The notes under the pieces: model-generated | What the model was told of the DNA's origin: nothing | The model's input: the letters and a program-made list of their open reading frames with translations, nothing else | The model's database searches: none | Translations under genes and position numbers: made by a program | From: Ectocarpus siliculosus | Taxonomy: Eukaryota > Sar > Phaeophyceae > Ectocarpales > Ectocarpaceae | Direction: 5' to 3' | Assembly: GCA_000310025.1 (NCBI GenBank) | Contig: FN649753.1 | Span: forward strand, 655,829 to 677,480 | Length of the DNA stretch: 21,652 nt | In this document: in pieces, positions 9,502 to 18,736 of the stretch | Numbering within the stretch: position 1 is the stretch's first letter | Layout: each line of letters starts with the position of its first letter

Positions 9502-12500
9502 AGGGGGGGTGGGTTGTACTCGCGTTGCCACGCCTGACCGAAGTGGTGCACGCCGTAGACGCTGGCCACCTCCCGACAGACTCGGGGAACAATGAAATTG
9601 GCCAGGGCGAGAGGGTGCGCGTGCGTTTCGTGCACCCCCTTGCGTCTGTAGACCATTTGTGATTTGATGGATCTTGTCCCATTGCTGTAGTCATTCTTCG
9701 TCTCTGCTAGGTTGTCGTTCGACAAATTGTTGGCGTGGTGAAATATTTTTCCATTTCGACATTGTGGATTCCTTGAGTAAATGCAGGGGAGGAATGTAAG
9801 CTGAACGAAAATACCGAAGCGTTGGCTGCAACATCTGCTTGAAGCCTTTCCCAGAAGGATAGTTCTTTGGTGAGGGGGGAGGCTTTCCCCCTTTCTTAAT
9901 GGCGGTCTTAACGGAATCATACGAAAACAACGAACAATTTTTTTCGCCAGAAGTGAAAGAACAATGACCATCTTCGAAACATACTGCACCAACCACGGGA
10001 TGTGAGGCTGTGCAGACATAGCAAGAGTCTCGTCAAAGAGTCATCGTCAAAACATGTTCCAACAGCCAACCAACCAATCGACCGCAGGTGTGCTGCTGCC
10101 TGGGGCAAATCGCGAAGCACTCCGTAGATCTCGCAGAGGTGGTCGTCGAGGCCGAGGTCTTCCCCAACATCCTCAAGTGCCTCAGGGATTCCGACCTGTA
10201 CGTGCGCAAGAACGCCGCCACCTGCATCCGCGAGATCGCCAAGCACACCCCCGAGGTACAATACGAACGTAACGCCAGAGAGTGAACTGGAACTCCTTCG
10301 GAAAGAGTCCCCCCACCGACGAATTCCGCCTTTTCGTTGTTGTTCTTCGTCTCTCCCTCTAGTTTCAAACCGGTTAGATGCTGAATGTCGAAGCAGAGAA
10401 GTTTACGATAGAGGCCAGGACTACACCGAACAGCCTGCCACGTTTGTTGACGCCTGAAAAGATAACCTCCACAGGACAACCACCAAGAGCCAGAAAGGAC
10501 GGAAAACAGGCAGATATTTTTCTTTCACAGTGTGGCTGACATCCCTCACACTTCACCTCCGTCCCAAGAGCTACAACAGACGAAAAAGAGTTACATATTG
10601 CCCATCCAGTGTGACAGACATCCCTGGCACCACGCATGTCTCGGTGGGGTCGACCATGCTTGTCGTGAATGAATGCAGCTGGCGAAGCTTATCGTTAATT
10701 CGGGCGGAGCGGCGGCCCTGGTGGACTACGTCGCCGACGCACAGGCAAGCAAATGTAGCAGAAATGTGTGAATGGCGGATCGATCACCCGAAACCCCCTA
10801 GGAGTGTCAAGGCAGCCTGTTCGTAGAAACCCGGGTTTCGAGATGGAAATTACCGGCAGCAGGAAGAGATGGGGGGGGGCGGCGGTAGTGTTGAGCACCG
10901 TCCTTTCCTTCTCTGAGGCTGATGATCGCCCCCGTCAGGTGTGATGGTCCTTGGACGCCAACTCCGTGCCCTTCGAAAGAGGTGCTCAAACCAGTTGACT
11001 CGTTCAGGTTGGCCGAAATTTTTTCCCTCGACGGTATTTTTTTGCTTCTCGTCGTGCCACGATCACTCCAGAAACCAAAAGCCGCCGCACTCTCCTTCTC
11101 GCCTCAAGGACAGGCAGGCCCCGGCGACTAAACCCGTACCATTCGTTTTGTCCATTTCACGTGCACAACTCCGTGCCCTGGGAACGCCTGGACAACATAA
11201 AAACGCCCTGGAATCGGTGCTTTTCAGATGCTGGTATACAACTTAAGACGCCCTGGCATCGGTGTTTTTCAGCTGCTGGTTTGCAGGTCTTCGCCGCATA
11301 GGACAACGGAGTCAAACCCAGCCCACAGCCTAGAGATGTTTTCGGCACCTCCACCACCCTCAAAGTTCACGGTTTTGTTGTATCCCTCTTTGCATCTCTC
11401 TAGGGCAACGCCAAGCTGCCCGGCATCATGGCCGTGGGGTACATCGCGGCGTTCAGCGAGACCTTAGCGCTGGCCGTCATCGTGTCCAAGGGAGTTGCAC
11501 CACTCAAAGACGTGAGTCCCTCACCCTCCCGTACGTTCATGCACGTTGACCCTTGGAAATAGACCTCGGGGTAGTAGGTAGGTTTTGAGGGAAACGATGA
11601 ACCGTACATGGGTGTTAATAGAACTTACTTCATCTCACGTGGCGGCTTTCTTAAGACCGAGGCCGGCCTTGTTCGCCAACCTCGGGCCTCAGGGGGGCGC
11701 ACCACGTCCCCTGAGGCCGTGAATCGCGGGTAAACTTCGAGGCGGCGACTCTATCGTGGGGCTCGGAGATGAGACAAAATGCCATGACATGTCGTACGCT
11801 GGTGACAACATGGGTGGCGTTCCCGCTCGAACGATTCTTGAGTTGGGGCACGTGTGTAGGTTATTGACATTCGCAAGTGGGATAGGCTCGAAACGCGAAA
11901 AATAACGGCAGTATCACGGCGAGAAATTCCCCACCCCCGTTGCCCCCTCCAAACATTAGTATATCCCCGTCGAACATGCACTGCCTGGCAATTCATGTTT
12001 CGTCTTGCTTGGTCCCCTAAACCCCCTGACAAGATGTTGTTGTTGCTGTTGTTGGTTTGTTGGCAAAAAATCTCGCCACTGCATTGTTTTTATCGTCGGC
12101 TCAACAGGCTCTAGTCGCCGAGCCCGAGGACCACATCAAGGCCGCTTCCGCGTGGTCGCTGGGGCAGATCGGGCGGCACACGCCAGACCATGCCCGCGCG
12201 TTGGCGGAGGGCGACGTCTTGAGACACCTACTGGTAAGACGTGTGTCCATGTGTACACGAAGAGATAAGAGAAAAGAACCGTAAGGCTGGAAGCAACGCA
12301 AACATCTGAAATAATCCGGCCCGCGACCATTTGCGCAAAAAGACAAGTAGAACAATGTTGGATACGGATATAGAGCACAGGTTCGGATGATGTTCGTGTA
12401 ATGCATGCGGTAAGTGACTCCCTTCATGCCTATTCTTCTCCCTTCCGAGAGAGGTATCCCGATCTCTGGATATATGGTATGGTGCCGCAAGCATCGACGG

Positions 12501-14753
12501 TACCCGCGGTGTGGCTGGACATCCACAGGGCAAGCGACGCAAACCTTGAGCCGTAAAATATTTGTGTGGTAGATCGGCGTGACGGCATGAATAGGGATAG
12601 AGTGTGTGTGAAATGGAAAACACCCCGAAGTGAGGCATCGCGATACTCGCTCCATCCAGGTGGAGAACATTCTGTGACATCTACCGCAGGTTTGTCCGTC
12701 CCACTGACCCCTCCCCCCTCGTCCACGCTCGCTTTCCACGACAGCTTTGTTCTAAAGCAACCGGCGTGATGAGACTTCCTGGCCCGACCTGCGTCTTTTG
12801 CCTGCAGTTCTGTCTCGGCACTCCCCCTCCTATCCTACTCTACCTTACCACGCCCTTCCCTGCTCCATTTCACCCTGCCTAGTCCTGCGTAGTTCTACCA
12901 CCTCGCTGTTTCTTGCCGTACGACTCCTGTAGGTCATCTTGTCTCAGTTCACCCTGCCCAAACATTGTTCCAACGCCAGTAGTTCCGAAAAGGGAGAGCC
13001 ATGACTCGACTCAATCCCACATCAAAGCACGACGACGAAGGACATACTCGGGTCCCGTGCAACCGAACGAGACTCTAGGCGCATGCCATGATGCTATTCG
13101 TCGGTGCACTTTGTGGAGTAGTGTGTGACGAGTGGTTTCTCATCCGACACGCAAAAACAACAGTTAGTTTAGGAACTACCCTACTACGCCCGGTCTGGCT
13201 TCGTCCTAACTCACCTGACTCTGGTAAGGACTTGCTGTACCCCCACGTGCTACGCGTAGGCGTGCATGATCCACGACGACAGCAGCGACGACTTGAGGAC
13301 GAAGAGCAAACGCGCCCTCAAGGCTATCCTCGCCAAGTGTACCCATCTCCAGGTAAACCCAATATATACATGTGGTTTAAGACATATGACATGCTCGCTG
13401 TCCCATGCGTGGTTTCAAAATATTGCACAACAACCTTTTCCTTCTCTGCGTGTTCTTTTGAGAGGGGGTGGGCTGTTTGTTTGGGTCACGCTCGCTTGCT
13501 GCGTTCTTTTAAAGCTATGACCTACCATGGATCAAGAGCACCAGTAACCCAGAAATACCTTAACTTGTTCTCTTCCCTTTTCGATATTGATTGCGCGCGC
13601 CTTCACTAGAATACTTCGCGAAGCACGCCTGAGGGTGCAAGGTGGAGAAATAGGTTTCGTTGTTGAACAAGTATAAGCAGTAGGTTTGGCTTTTCAGCAA
13701 GACAAGCGTCGCGTCACAGTAGTTACTAATGCGTTCGATGTCGGACCTCGATCTTGTACAGGCGCTGCAGCCCCTGCTGAGGGACAGCCCCGTGAAGGTG
13801 CAGAAGTACGTCCTCCGACAGTTCGCCCAGCTGCTGCCGCATGACGTGGAGGCGCGCAGGGCCTTCGTCCAGAACGGAGGCCTGCAGTTCCTTCAGGTGC
13901 GCGTTTCTTTTCCCGCCGGGCTCGTTTCGACGGATGCTTGTCGTCCAACAGCCCAGAATTTGGTCAGTGAACGAACACCACGCGTCTTCAGTGGCAGTAT
14001 TTTCGAGAGTTCGAAGCTTCTTCTCCTGTCGTACGACTCTTGTCTTCTCTCGGTCCGTTTTTTCCTCTTCCTTTATTCCATCTCGGCATTTCATTTCATC
14101 AACAACATCAGCAGGCACGACGACGACAAAACACGACAGTAGTATCGATTGCGTCAGACTCGGCTGTTGCAGTTGTGCTTTGGAGTTATTTACGTGGAGC
14201 TCATCATGTTGGGCGCAGCCCATCGTCTGTGTTGTTGATTTTCCACGATCGAGAGAGAAACAGCCCCGACCACATACATACACTGATAATTTTCCTCTCG
14301 CGAAAAAATGTGGGCGAAGAACGTTGGTTGGACCCATCCATGCGCAGAAGGGAATGCCTCGTTCCCTGTAAGGCTCGAAGGACTCATCGCGGACGCCGCA
14401 TGAGGTTCACGGAGAGACCCCAACTCCACTCCTATGTATCGAATAGTAAACGTTACGATTCTCGCCCCAGCCGTTGATCTGGACATTTTTCATGAATGAT
14501 AAAAGAGATCTGATTATGTCGCGTAGAGTCCGTTTTTTTTTTCTTCTGCAAGCGCGCGCATCACGACGAAATGTCTTCCCTGCTTGGTCTTCTTGCCCCA
14601 CAGGAATTGAACGAGACGGTGGGGGGGAAGCTGGAGGAGTACATCCATGCCATCAACGGGTGTTACCCCCCCGAAATCGTGGAGTACTACAGCCCCAACT
14701 ACTCCAAGGTCCTCCTAGACAAAATCGACGAGTTCCAGCCGATGGTAGCATGA
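6006..14753 (+). CDS. SPAG6: SPAG6/PF16 axonemal central-pair armadillo-repeat protein, 12 exons, complete
   Basis: Exons: 6006-6164, 6878-7008, 7667-7781, 8350-8416, 9197-9408, 10088-10255, 10679-10744, 11404-11511, 12108-12233, 13260-13352, 13762-13896, 14604-14753 (TGA). The spliced CDS is 1530 bases and 509 residues, the same length as human SPAG6, and every junction keeps the family alignment. SPAG6 (PF16 in Chlamydomonas) binds the C1 microtubule of the flagellar central apparatus and is needed for motility. Residues 1-53 carry FEAYQKARVTFVQ and ATRPQNIEVMQNAGVM. Armadillo repeats then run to about residue 450, with signatures ALALGRLANYSDDLAEAV, AVAKHSPDLAQAVVDSGALD, AAWAIGYIAQHTADLAQ, QIAKHSVDLAEVVVEAE and EDHIKAASAWSLGQIGRHTP. 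The C-terminus has the family tail (NGCYPPEIVEYYSPNYS). Nine of the 11 introns are phase 0 (intron 2 is phase 2, intron 4 phase 1). Intron 7 uses a GC donor. No frameshift or internal stop is seen. The start ATG matches the family N-terminus. Confidence 0.96.
6165..6877 (+). other. SPAG6 intron 1; no other element seen
   Basis: A 713-bp GT-AG intron (GTGAGA donor, GGGCAG acceptor) joining LLLDN to VPSIQQSAAL in phase 0. Reading frames inside it have no recognisable content. Introns 2 (7009-7666) and 3 (7782-8349) are likewise plain GT-AG introns of 658 and 568 bp. Confidence 0.85.
8693..8915. repeat. Foldback element (long imperfect inverted repeat) in SPAG6 intron 4
   Basis: The left arm 8693-8763 and right arm 8843-8915 are imperfect reverse complements of about 70 bp around a loop of about 80 bp. 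The outer part is strongest: AAGGTTGCGAGTCAG at 8699-8713 and the complementary CTGACTCGCAACCTT at 8896-8910 are perfect. The inner part pairs GCGTAATTTCTCC near 8741 with GGAGAAATTGCGC near 8855. The motif GGGTGCGAGAG also recurs unpaired at about 8764. No transposase or ORF is present. The shape fits a non-autonomous MITE/foldback element, or alternatively a long hairpin RNA precursor. Intron 4 itself is 8417-9196. Confidence 0.7.
9451..9497 (+). repeat. (GA)n microsatellite in SPAG6 intron 5
   Basis: About 23 GA dinucleotides follow a GCGA-rich lead-in, starting about 40 bases after the intron 5 donor (GTTAGC at 9409). The remainder of the 679-bp intron (9409-10087) shows no gene. Ser-Leu or Arg-Glu runs read through it are artefacts. 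Confidence 0.93.
10745..11403 (+). other. SPAG6 intron 7, a GC-AG intron
   Basis: Exon 7 ends CAG and the intron begins GCAAGC at 10745; the acceptor is CTCTAG at 11398-11403. Joining 10744 to 11404 gives VDYVADAQ-GNAKLPGIM, which aligns with the family without a gap. The nearest downstream GT sites would add residues absent from the family. GC-AG introns usually have otherwise strong donors, and CAG|GCAAG fits that consensus. Confidence 0.85.
11203..11282 (+). repeat. Tandem near-duplicate, period 45 bp, in SPAG6 intron 7
   Basis: The segments 11203-11237 and 11248-11282 share ACGCCCTGG(A/C)ATCGGTG, TTTTCAG and TGCTGGT. A shorter partial copy of the leading motif (GCCCTGGGAACGCC) lies at about 11174. 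Each unit carries a TTTTCAG that looks like a 3' splice site, but no coding exon follows either. Confidence 0.7.
11685..11718. repeat. Perfect 11-bp hairpin in SPAG6 intron 8
   Basis: GGCCTCAGGGG at 11685-11695 is perfectly complementary to CCCCTGAGGCC at 11708-11718, with a 12-base loop. It lies in intron 8 (11512-12107), about 175 bases after the donor. No function is evident. Confidence 0.75.
12234..13259 (+). other. SPAG6 intron 9, the longest intron; no other element seen
   Basis: A 1026-bp GT-AG intron joining DVLRHLL to ACMIHDDSS in phase 0. It has a pyrimidine-rich section at about 12810-12960. Reading frames inside it on either strand have no recognisable motif. Confidence 0.8.
14353..14633 (+). 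repeat. Arm 1 of an inverted duplication: SPAG6 intron 11 3' part plus exon 12 start
   Basis: This segment is matched in reverse complement by 15863-16135. It covers the last 250 or so bases of intron 11, its splice acceptor (CCCCACAG, ending 14603) and the first 30 bases of exon 12. It is the functional copy, since exon 12 encodes the conserved SPAG6 C-terminus. Long perfect blocks include GTAAACGTTACGATTCTCG (about 14448) and TTTTTCATGAATGA (about 14485). Confidence 0.85.
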
Positions 14754-15862
14754 TGTATCTGAAGTGAAATCCCACCCTTCATTGTTTACTCTCGCTCCAC
14801 GTTGGCGCAGATCGTTTTCTTTGCAGTGTCTAGGACATCTCTTGCGGCATGTGTATAGACGGTGGTGTTATTCTTTGGGTGGTCTAAGCCCGCTGGCGGC
14901 TCTCGGCCCACGCTGCATTGAGGGGAGAGCAGAGGGAAGAGGTGGTGATGACGTCTACTTGTTGCACTCAGTATTGAATGTACACCGCCGATAGTCTACA
15001 TACTATATACGCTAGACGTCGTTCTTCTGGTCTACCCGACGTTCACCTCGTTGTTTCGGTCTGGGTCCTTTCTAACATGTCTCTCATCGAATTTTGATTG
15101 TGTGCACGCTTTTGGGGTACCGTAGTCAGCCTGCGACCTCGGAACGGTGCGGACTAAGTTTAGACCGGCAGAGGGGATTGGAAGAACACAACAACAGTCT
15201 ACAAAACATGACATATCGCTGGTCTAAGTTCCGTCCAACGACTCCAACAAACACCGACATACAGGAGCTCTCGGTGTTATCTCCCGGAGGTACCCTCCGC
15301 GTCCGTAAATCGCACGTACCCACATTTACCTCTCGTATCATACAGTACAGCAGAACTCCTGTGGTACGAAGTGGGGCCGTTTCAGGGAACCCGATATCCA
15401 TGTACAAAACTCCGAGGCTCCAGGCGAAAAGTAACACGGGCTCAGTGGAGTTGGTGGAGGAGATGGGTTTGTTGTGTTCGTTTGTAAAATTATGTTGCCG
15501 TGGTGGCCCACGGCTACTCCCCAAATGGAACTGACTTTTCTTGTTGTTGTGTTTAGGAAATAATACGAACGTTAAGGGAGCACACTTATTTCCAGGTACG
15601 CCGTCACCAGGCAACGACTAGGGATTTGGTGAGAATGACACTGTGCTTCGATAGCAGCCATCTTTGTTGCTGGTAAGGCTGTTTTTTTACGCCTTTGCTT
15701 CAGCCCTCGTCTTTCCCGAAGAGTACGGCCAGCAACATCTTTCCATCCCCCCTCCTGGCCTTGAACGCTTGTCGTTGTTGAAATCTGGCTTCCCGAACAA
15801 TTTTATCATGAGCGTACAGCAAAGGCTGCTGACGAACACGAATCGCTTCCGGAAGAAGCAGA
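14754..15862. other. SPAG6 3' flank; no gene recognised
   Basis: This segment of about 1.1 kb follows the SPAG6 stop codon and should include its 3'UTR. Open frames such as 15094-15534 (+) and 15126-15614 (-) show no domain or family motif and no exon-type flanks. Confidence 0.55.
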
Positions 15863-16135
15863 CAGCTTTCCACCCACAGTCTCGTTCCTGTGGGGCAAGA
15901 AGACCAAGCAGGAAAGGTTTTCGTCATGATGCGCGCGCTTGCAGAATAAAAAACACTCACGACTCTACGCGACATGATCAGATCGTCTCCGTCATTCATG
16001 AAAAATGTGTCGATCAACGAGTGGAGCGAGAATCGTAACGTTTACTGTTCGATATACACAAGAAGAGTGGAGTTGGTGGTCTCTCCATGCGGCGTCCGCG
16101 ATGAGTCCTTCTAGCCTTATAGGGAGCGAGGCCTT
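15863..16135 (-). repeat. Arm 2 of the inverted duplication: degenerate copy of the SPAG6 intron 11/exon 12 junction
   Basis: Read on the - strand, this matches 14353-14633 at roughly 80-85 percent by eye, with small indels. It keeps the acceptor CTTGCCCCACAG and continues into an exon 12 fragment (GAACGAGACTGTGGG). Five bases (TTGAA) of the true exon are missing there, which would break the frame, and after the AAGCTG block the similarity stops. It is therefore a dead copy of a splice junction, inverted and about 1.2 kb downstream of the original. The reading frame 15700-16017 (-) crosses it and is not considered a gene. Confidence 0.82.
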
Positions 16136-16310
16136 AGGCGTACGACTGTTTTCGAAGAACTCACGTCGATTCGGGGCCAGGACACGCAGTTGCTGTGTAC
16201 CCGTACCATGGTATTAGTTCAGACTTTCTCTCTTCGATTTGTCTAAACGACCTTATTGTAATCAATCGTTGTCTCTCTCGGGGGGAGGGAGGGGCGTACT
16301 TGCGTGGTAG
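16136..16310. other. Unassigned sequence between the duplication arm and the propeller-gene exons
   Basis: This short stretch, with no recognisable element, ends in a possible AG acceptor at 16309-16310. The 5' exons of the propeller gene were not found here or upstream. Confidence 0.4.
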
Positions 16311-18083
16311 TCCGCGGCGTTCGCGCTCCTCTTTCCAAGAAACGGCGACACCGGTAGGTCCAATACCTCTGGAGCCGCCTGGTGCTTTCGAAGCCTTCGC
16401 GAGCAGCCTGAAACTACGAGATATGGTACCTACGAATGTTTCACCACGTGCTGATGATTCACCTCCTCCGCTTCGTGTTTACCTGTCTCAGCCTTGGCCT
16501 GTAATTAACTGGGCATCACGCCTCAAGAAATTCTGCCCCTGCGTTGTTCTCCCACCTTCCCTCTTTCGACTTTTGATCGTGTGCAGGATTCAACGAACGG
16601 AAACGAGATTTGGCGATGGCAGGTGCGGCAAAGACGAAGAAAGTAACAATAAGAAGACGGGCCACGACCTGCCCCATGGTGCACATCATTTTTCTGCACG
16701 TGATGCTATCAGCAGGTGGAAAGCTATGTAGTTCCCGGGCGTTGAGACGAAGGAAGCATTCGGGGTGTCCGGCCTGTAGGTAAAACGATGCTTGAAAGCT
16801 GAGGATACGTGGAGATACATGCGTGGGGCGTTTGATTGTTTTCGGTTGATATCCTGCATGGTATGAAGGCTGGCGTGTACGGGCGAAGTGAAGATGAACT
16901 CATCAACGATGAGAGCCCGTTTTTTCTTTTCCACTGCGTGTGTAGGGTGGAACTAATGCCGAAGATACGGCAAAAAAGGCGGTAACAGTTGTCGAGGCGG
17001 GCCCATCGTTCTCGCCGGCAACACTAAGGGCGACTGGGCCATATCAAATCTCGGCGCTGTGGACTTCGCCGCGGTGTCATTGAGCCTTGACGGAGAGGAA
17101 ATTTCACGCTTCCAGGTACCACACAAGAACACAGTTAGTGCCCGCGATTAAGAAACAAATGCTCCAATGTTTTGGTAATAAACACGAAAAACCGACTAAT
17201 CATACAACGGCCTATGCTCGACGGTGGTGACGAAATATGTACTTGAGCCTCGACCCCAAATGGATGTTTCGGGCGTTAACTTTATGCGTATGCAACACTA
17301 CTACCAAACCATTTCAGCCTATAGGCTATCCCTAACATGGCACGTGCTGAGCACTTCACCGAAAGGTTATTCCGACCGACCTGCTGCCTTCTGAACGTCG
17401 GGACCGTCATGCCGTAGGAAGCTTTCGCATGTTCGATGTGCCTGCCCTCCCTGCTTTCAAAGATCGTCCAGTCTGCACTTCGTTTGAAACGTTGTCGGGC
17501 ATAGACGCTTGTTGTGTAGAGTGTGAAGTATCGCTACTCTGTGTTGTGCGGTTGTTTGCCCGAAAGAAAACGTGGCACTTCCAGAAAAGACAAGTGGTAG
17601 TATGGAAGCAATTTATATCCTACCTTCCTATTTTCTCAGGATGGCTCCTTCTACGGAGACATCTTCGAAGCTGTTGCATGGAGTTCGAACGACACGGTGT
17701 TTTTTGCCGGTTTTACGGGCGGAAGCTGGAACGGAACCAACCTTGGAAGCCAGGACTTCGTGGCTGCCAAGACGCTTGACGTGTTTTTGACTTCGCCGCC
17801 TGAAACTTCTGACGGCGAGTTGTTGTCGTCTCAAGCAACGTCGGTCTTGCTGGCGGTGCTGGCAATATTTGTTGCGGTTGTGGTCGTGGCATGTTTGGTG
17901 ACAAGGAGGTCTGCCGCAAAGCGAAACGCCGATAACGCCTTAATTAAGGTCCCGCCAGCCCCGCTGTCGGTCAAAGCTGCCATGCCGAGAGGAACAGCCG
18001 CTCTCGCTTCCAAGGGCCACATATCGTCGGGCACGGCAGCATGCCGGAGGTGGACAATAGAGTTGTCAGTTCGCCACCTGTAG
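16311..18083 (+). pseudogene. SBBP-like beta-propeller membrane protein, 5'-truncated and frameshifted
   Basis: Four exon pieces can be linked: about 16311-16425 (start uncertain; ends FASSLKLRDM, donor GTACCT), a 36-base exon 16587-16622 (DSTNGNEIWRWQ), 16946-17115 and 17640-18083. Junctions are GT-AG and phase 0. The units resemble SBBP propeller repeats: WRWQ-GGTNAEDTA, LAGNTKGDW, NLGAVDFAAVSLSLDG, then RFQ-DGSFYGD, FFAGFTGGSWNGTNLGSQD, FVAAKTLD. After these come a Ser/Thr linker, one transmembrane helix (SVLLAVLAIFVAVVVVACLV, about 17844-17903) and a basic stop-transfer sequence (TRRSAAKR), so the product would be a single-pass protein with an extracellular propeller. Exon 16946-17115 is 170 bases, one short of a multiple of three, and its frame switches between about 16990 and 17014. 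No signal peptide or 5' exons were found. The frame of the TM exon stops at 18083, although a repeat-bearing frame continues to 18736. The alternative to a pseudogene is a live gene with sequence errors. Confidence 0.6.
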
Positions 18084-18480
18084 CCATCCCTGTTAGGGGG
18101 GGCAGTCTTGGCTACAGCCGTGCTACTCGAGCTCAGCGGGGCTTGCTTCAGGCAGGTATAGTTGGTGGTTCGCCACCTGTAGCCGTCCCTGACAACGGGG
18201 CCGGTCTTGGGTATCACCACACTGTAGGAGCACGGCGAAGTTTGCCTGAGACAGGTAGAGTTGGTGGATCGCCATCTGCAGTAGCCTCCCCTGCCAGCGG
18301 GGGCGATGTTGGACACAGCCACGCTATTCGAGCACAGCAAAGTTTGCCTGCGTCCGGTAGCGTTCGTGGTTCGCCTCCTATAGCGGTCCCTGTCGGTGGG
18401 GGCGGTGTTGGGGGCAGACCTCCTGTAGCTGTTCCTGTCGGTGGGGGCGGGGCTGGACACAGCCGTGCTGGTCAGACACT
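18069..18480 (+). repeat. Tandem repeat, units of about 99-102 bp, after the TM exon
   Basis: Units start at 18069, 18168, 18267 and 18369 with G(T/A)TCGCC(A/T)(C/T)CT, and a shortened unit starts near 18417. Only one + frame is open throughout (from after a TAA near 17945 to a TAA at 18734-18736). In it each unit reads like VGGSPPVAVP-xxG-GLGY/GHS-x-RAxxSLPxxG, about 33 residues. This frame differs from that of the transmembrane exon just upstream. The unit length is a multiple of three, as expected if it expanded under coding constraint. A long - strand frame over the same bases is a by-product of the repeat. Confidence 0.75.
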
Positions 18481-18736
18481 GAGCAGCAGAGTCTCACAAA
18501 TCGATCGAAGAGATGCTGTAGTACCGCAAACAAGCAGCGCTGACGGCGATGACCCTGCGCAGGTGTGGACCGTGTCTGTCGAAGCCTTTTGGCTACGGCA
18601 CCTAGGCCGTCGTTTTTTTCAATACTGTTTTTATTTTATTTTATGGAGGACCGGACGAAAAGCGGACAGGACTTCAAGGGCTTGTGTGTGTGGCAGTTTT
18701 TCTCGAGAATACCTGGACCGAGTACACATATTGTAA

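Noticed and set aside
8988-10019. 343-codon - strand frame, the longest open frame in the window
   Set aside because: It is antisense to SPAG6 exon 5 and intron 5 and runs through the GA microsatellite as a Ser-Leu repeat. It is an artefact of the repeat and the coding strand.
12101-12739. 212-codon - strand frame
   Set aside because: Antisense to SPAG6 exon 9 and part of intron 9, with no domain content.
15146-15240. Imperfect 16-bp inverted repeat around GGTCTAAGTT
   Set aside because: Several mismatches and no further structure. It is within chance expectation for this length.
15126-15614. 162-codon - strand frame and the 146-codon + frame over it in the SPAG6 3' flank
   Set aside because: Neither shows a family motif or exon-like boundaries.
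15700-16017. - strand frame across arm 2 of the inverted duplication
   Set aside because: Its similarity to SPAG6 is to intronic sequence and a frame-broken exon fragment, so it is not a gene.
17831-18460. 209-codon - strand frame over the tandem repeat
   Set aside because: The repeat unit length is a multiple of three, so one antisense frame stays open automatically. The + frame has the better link to a transmembrane protein.
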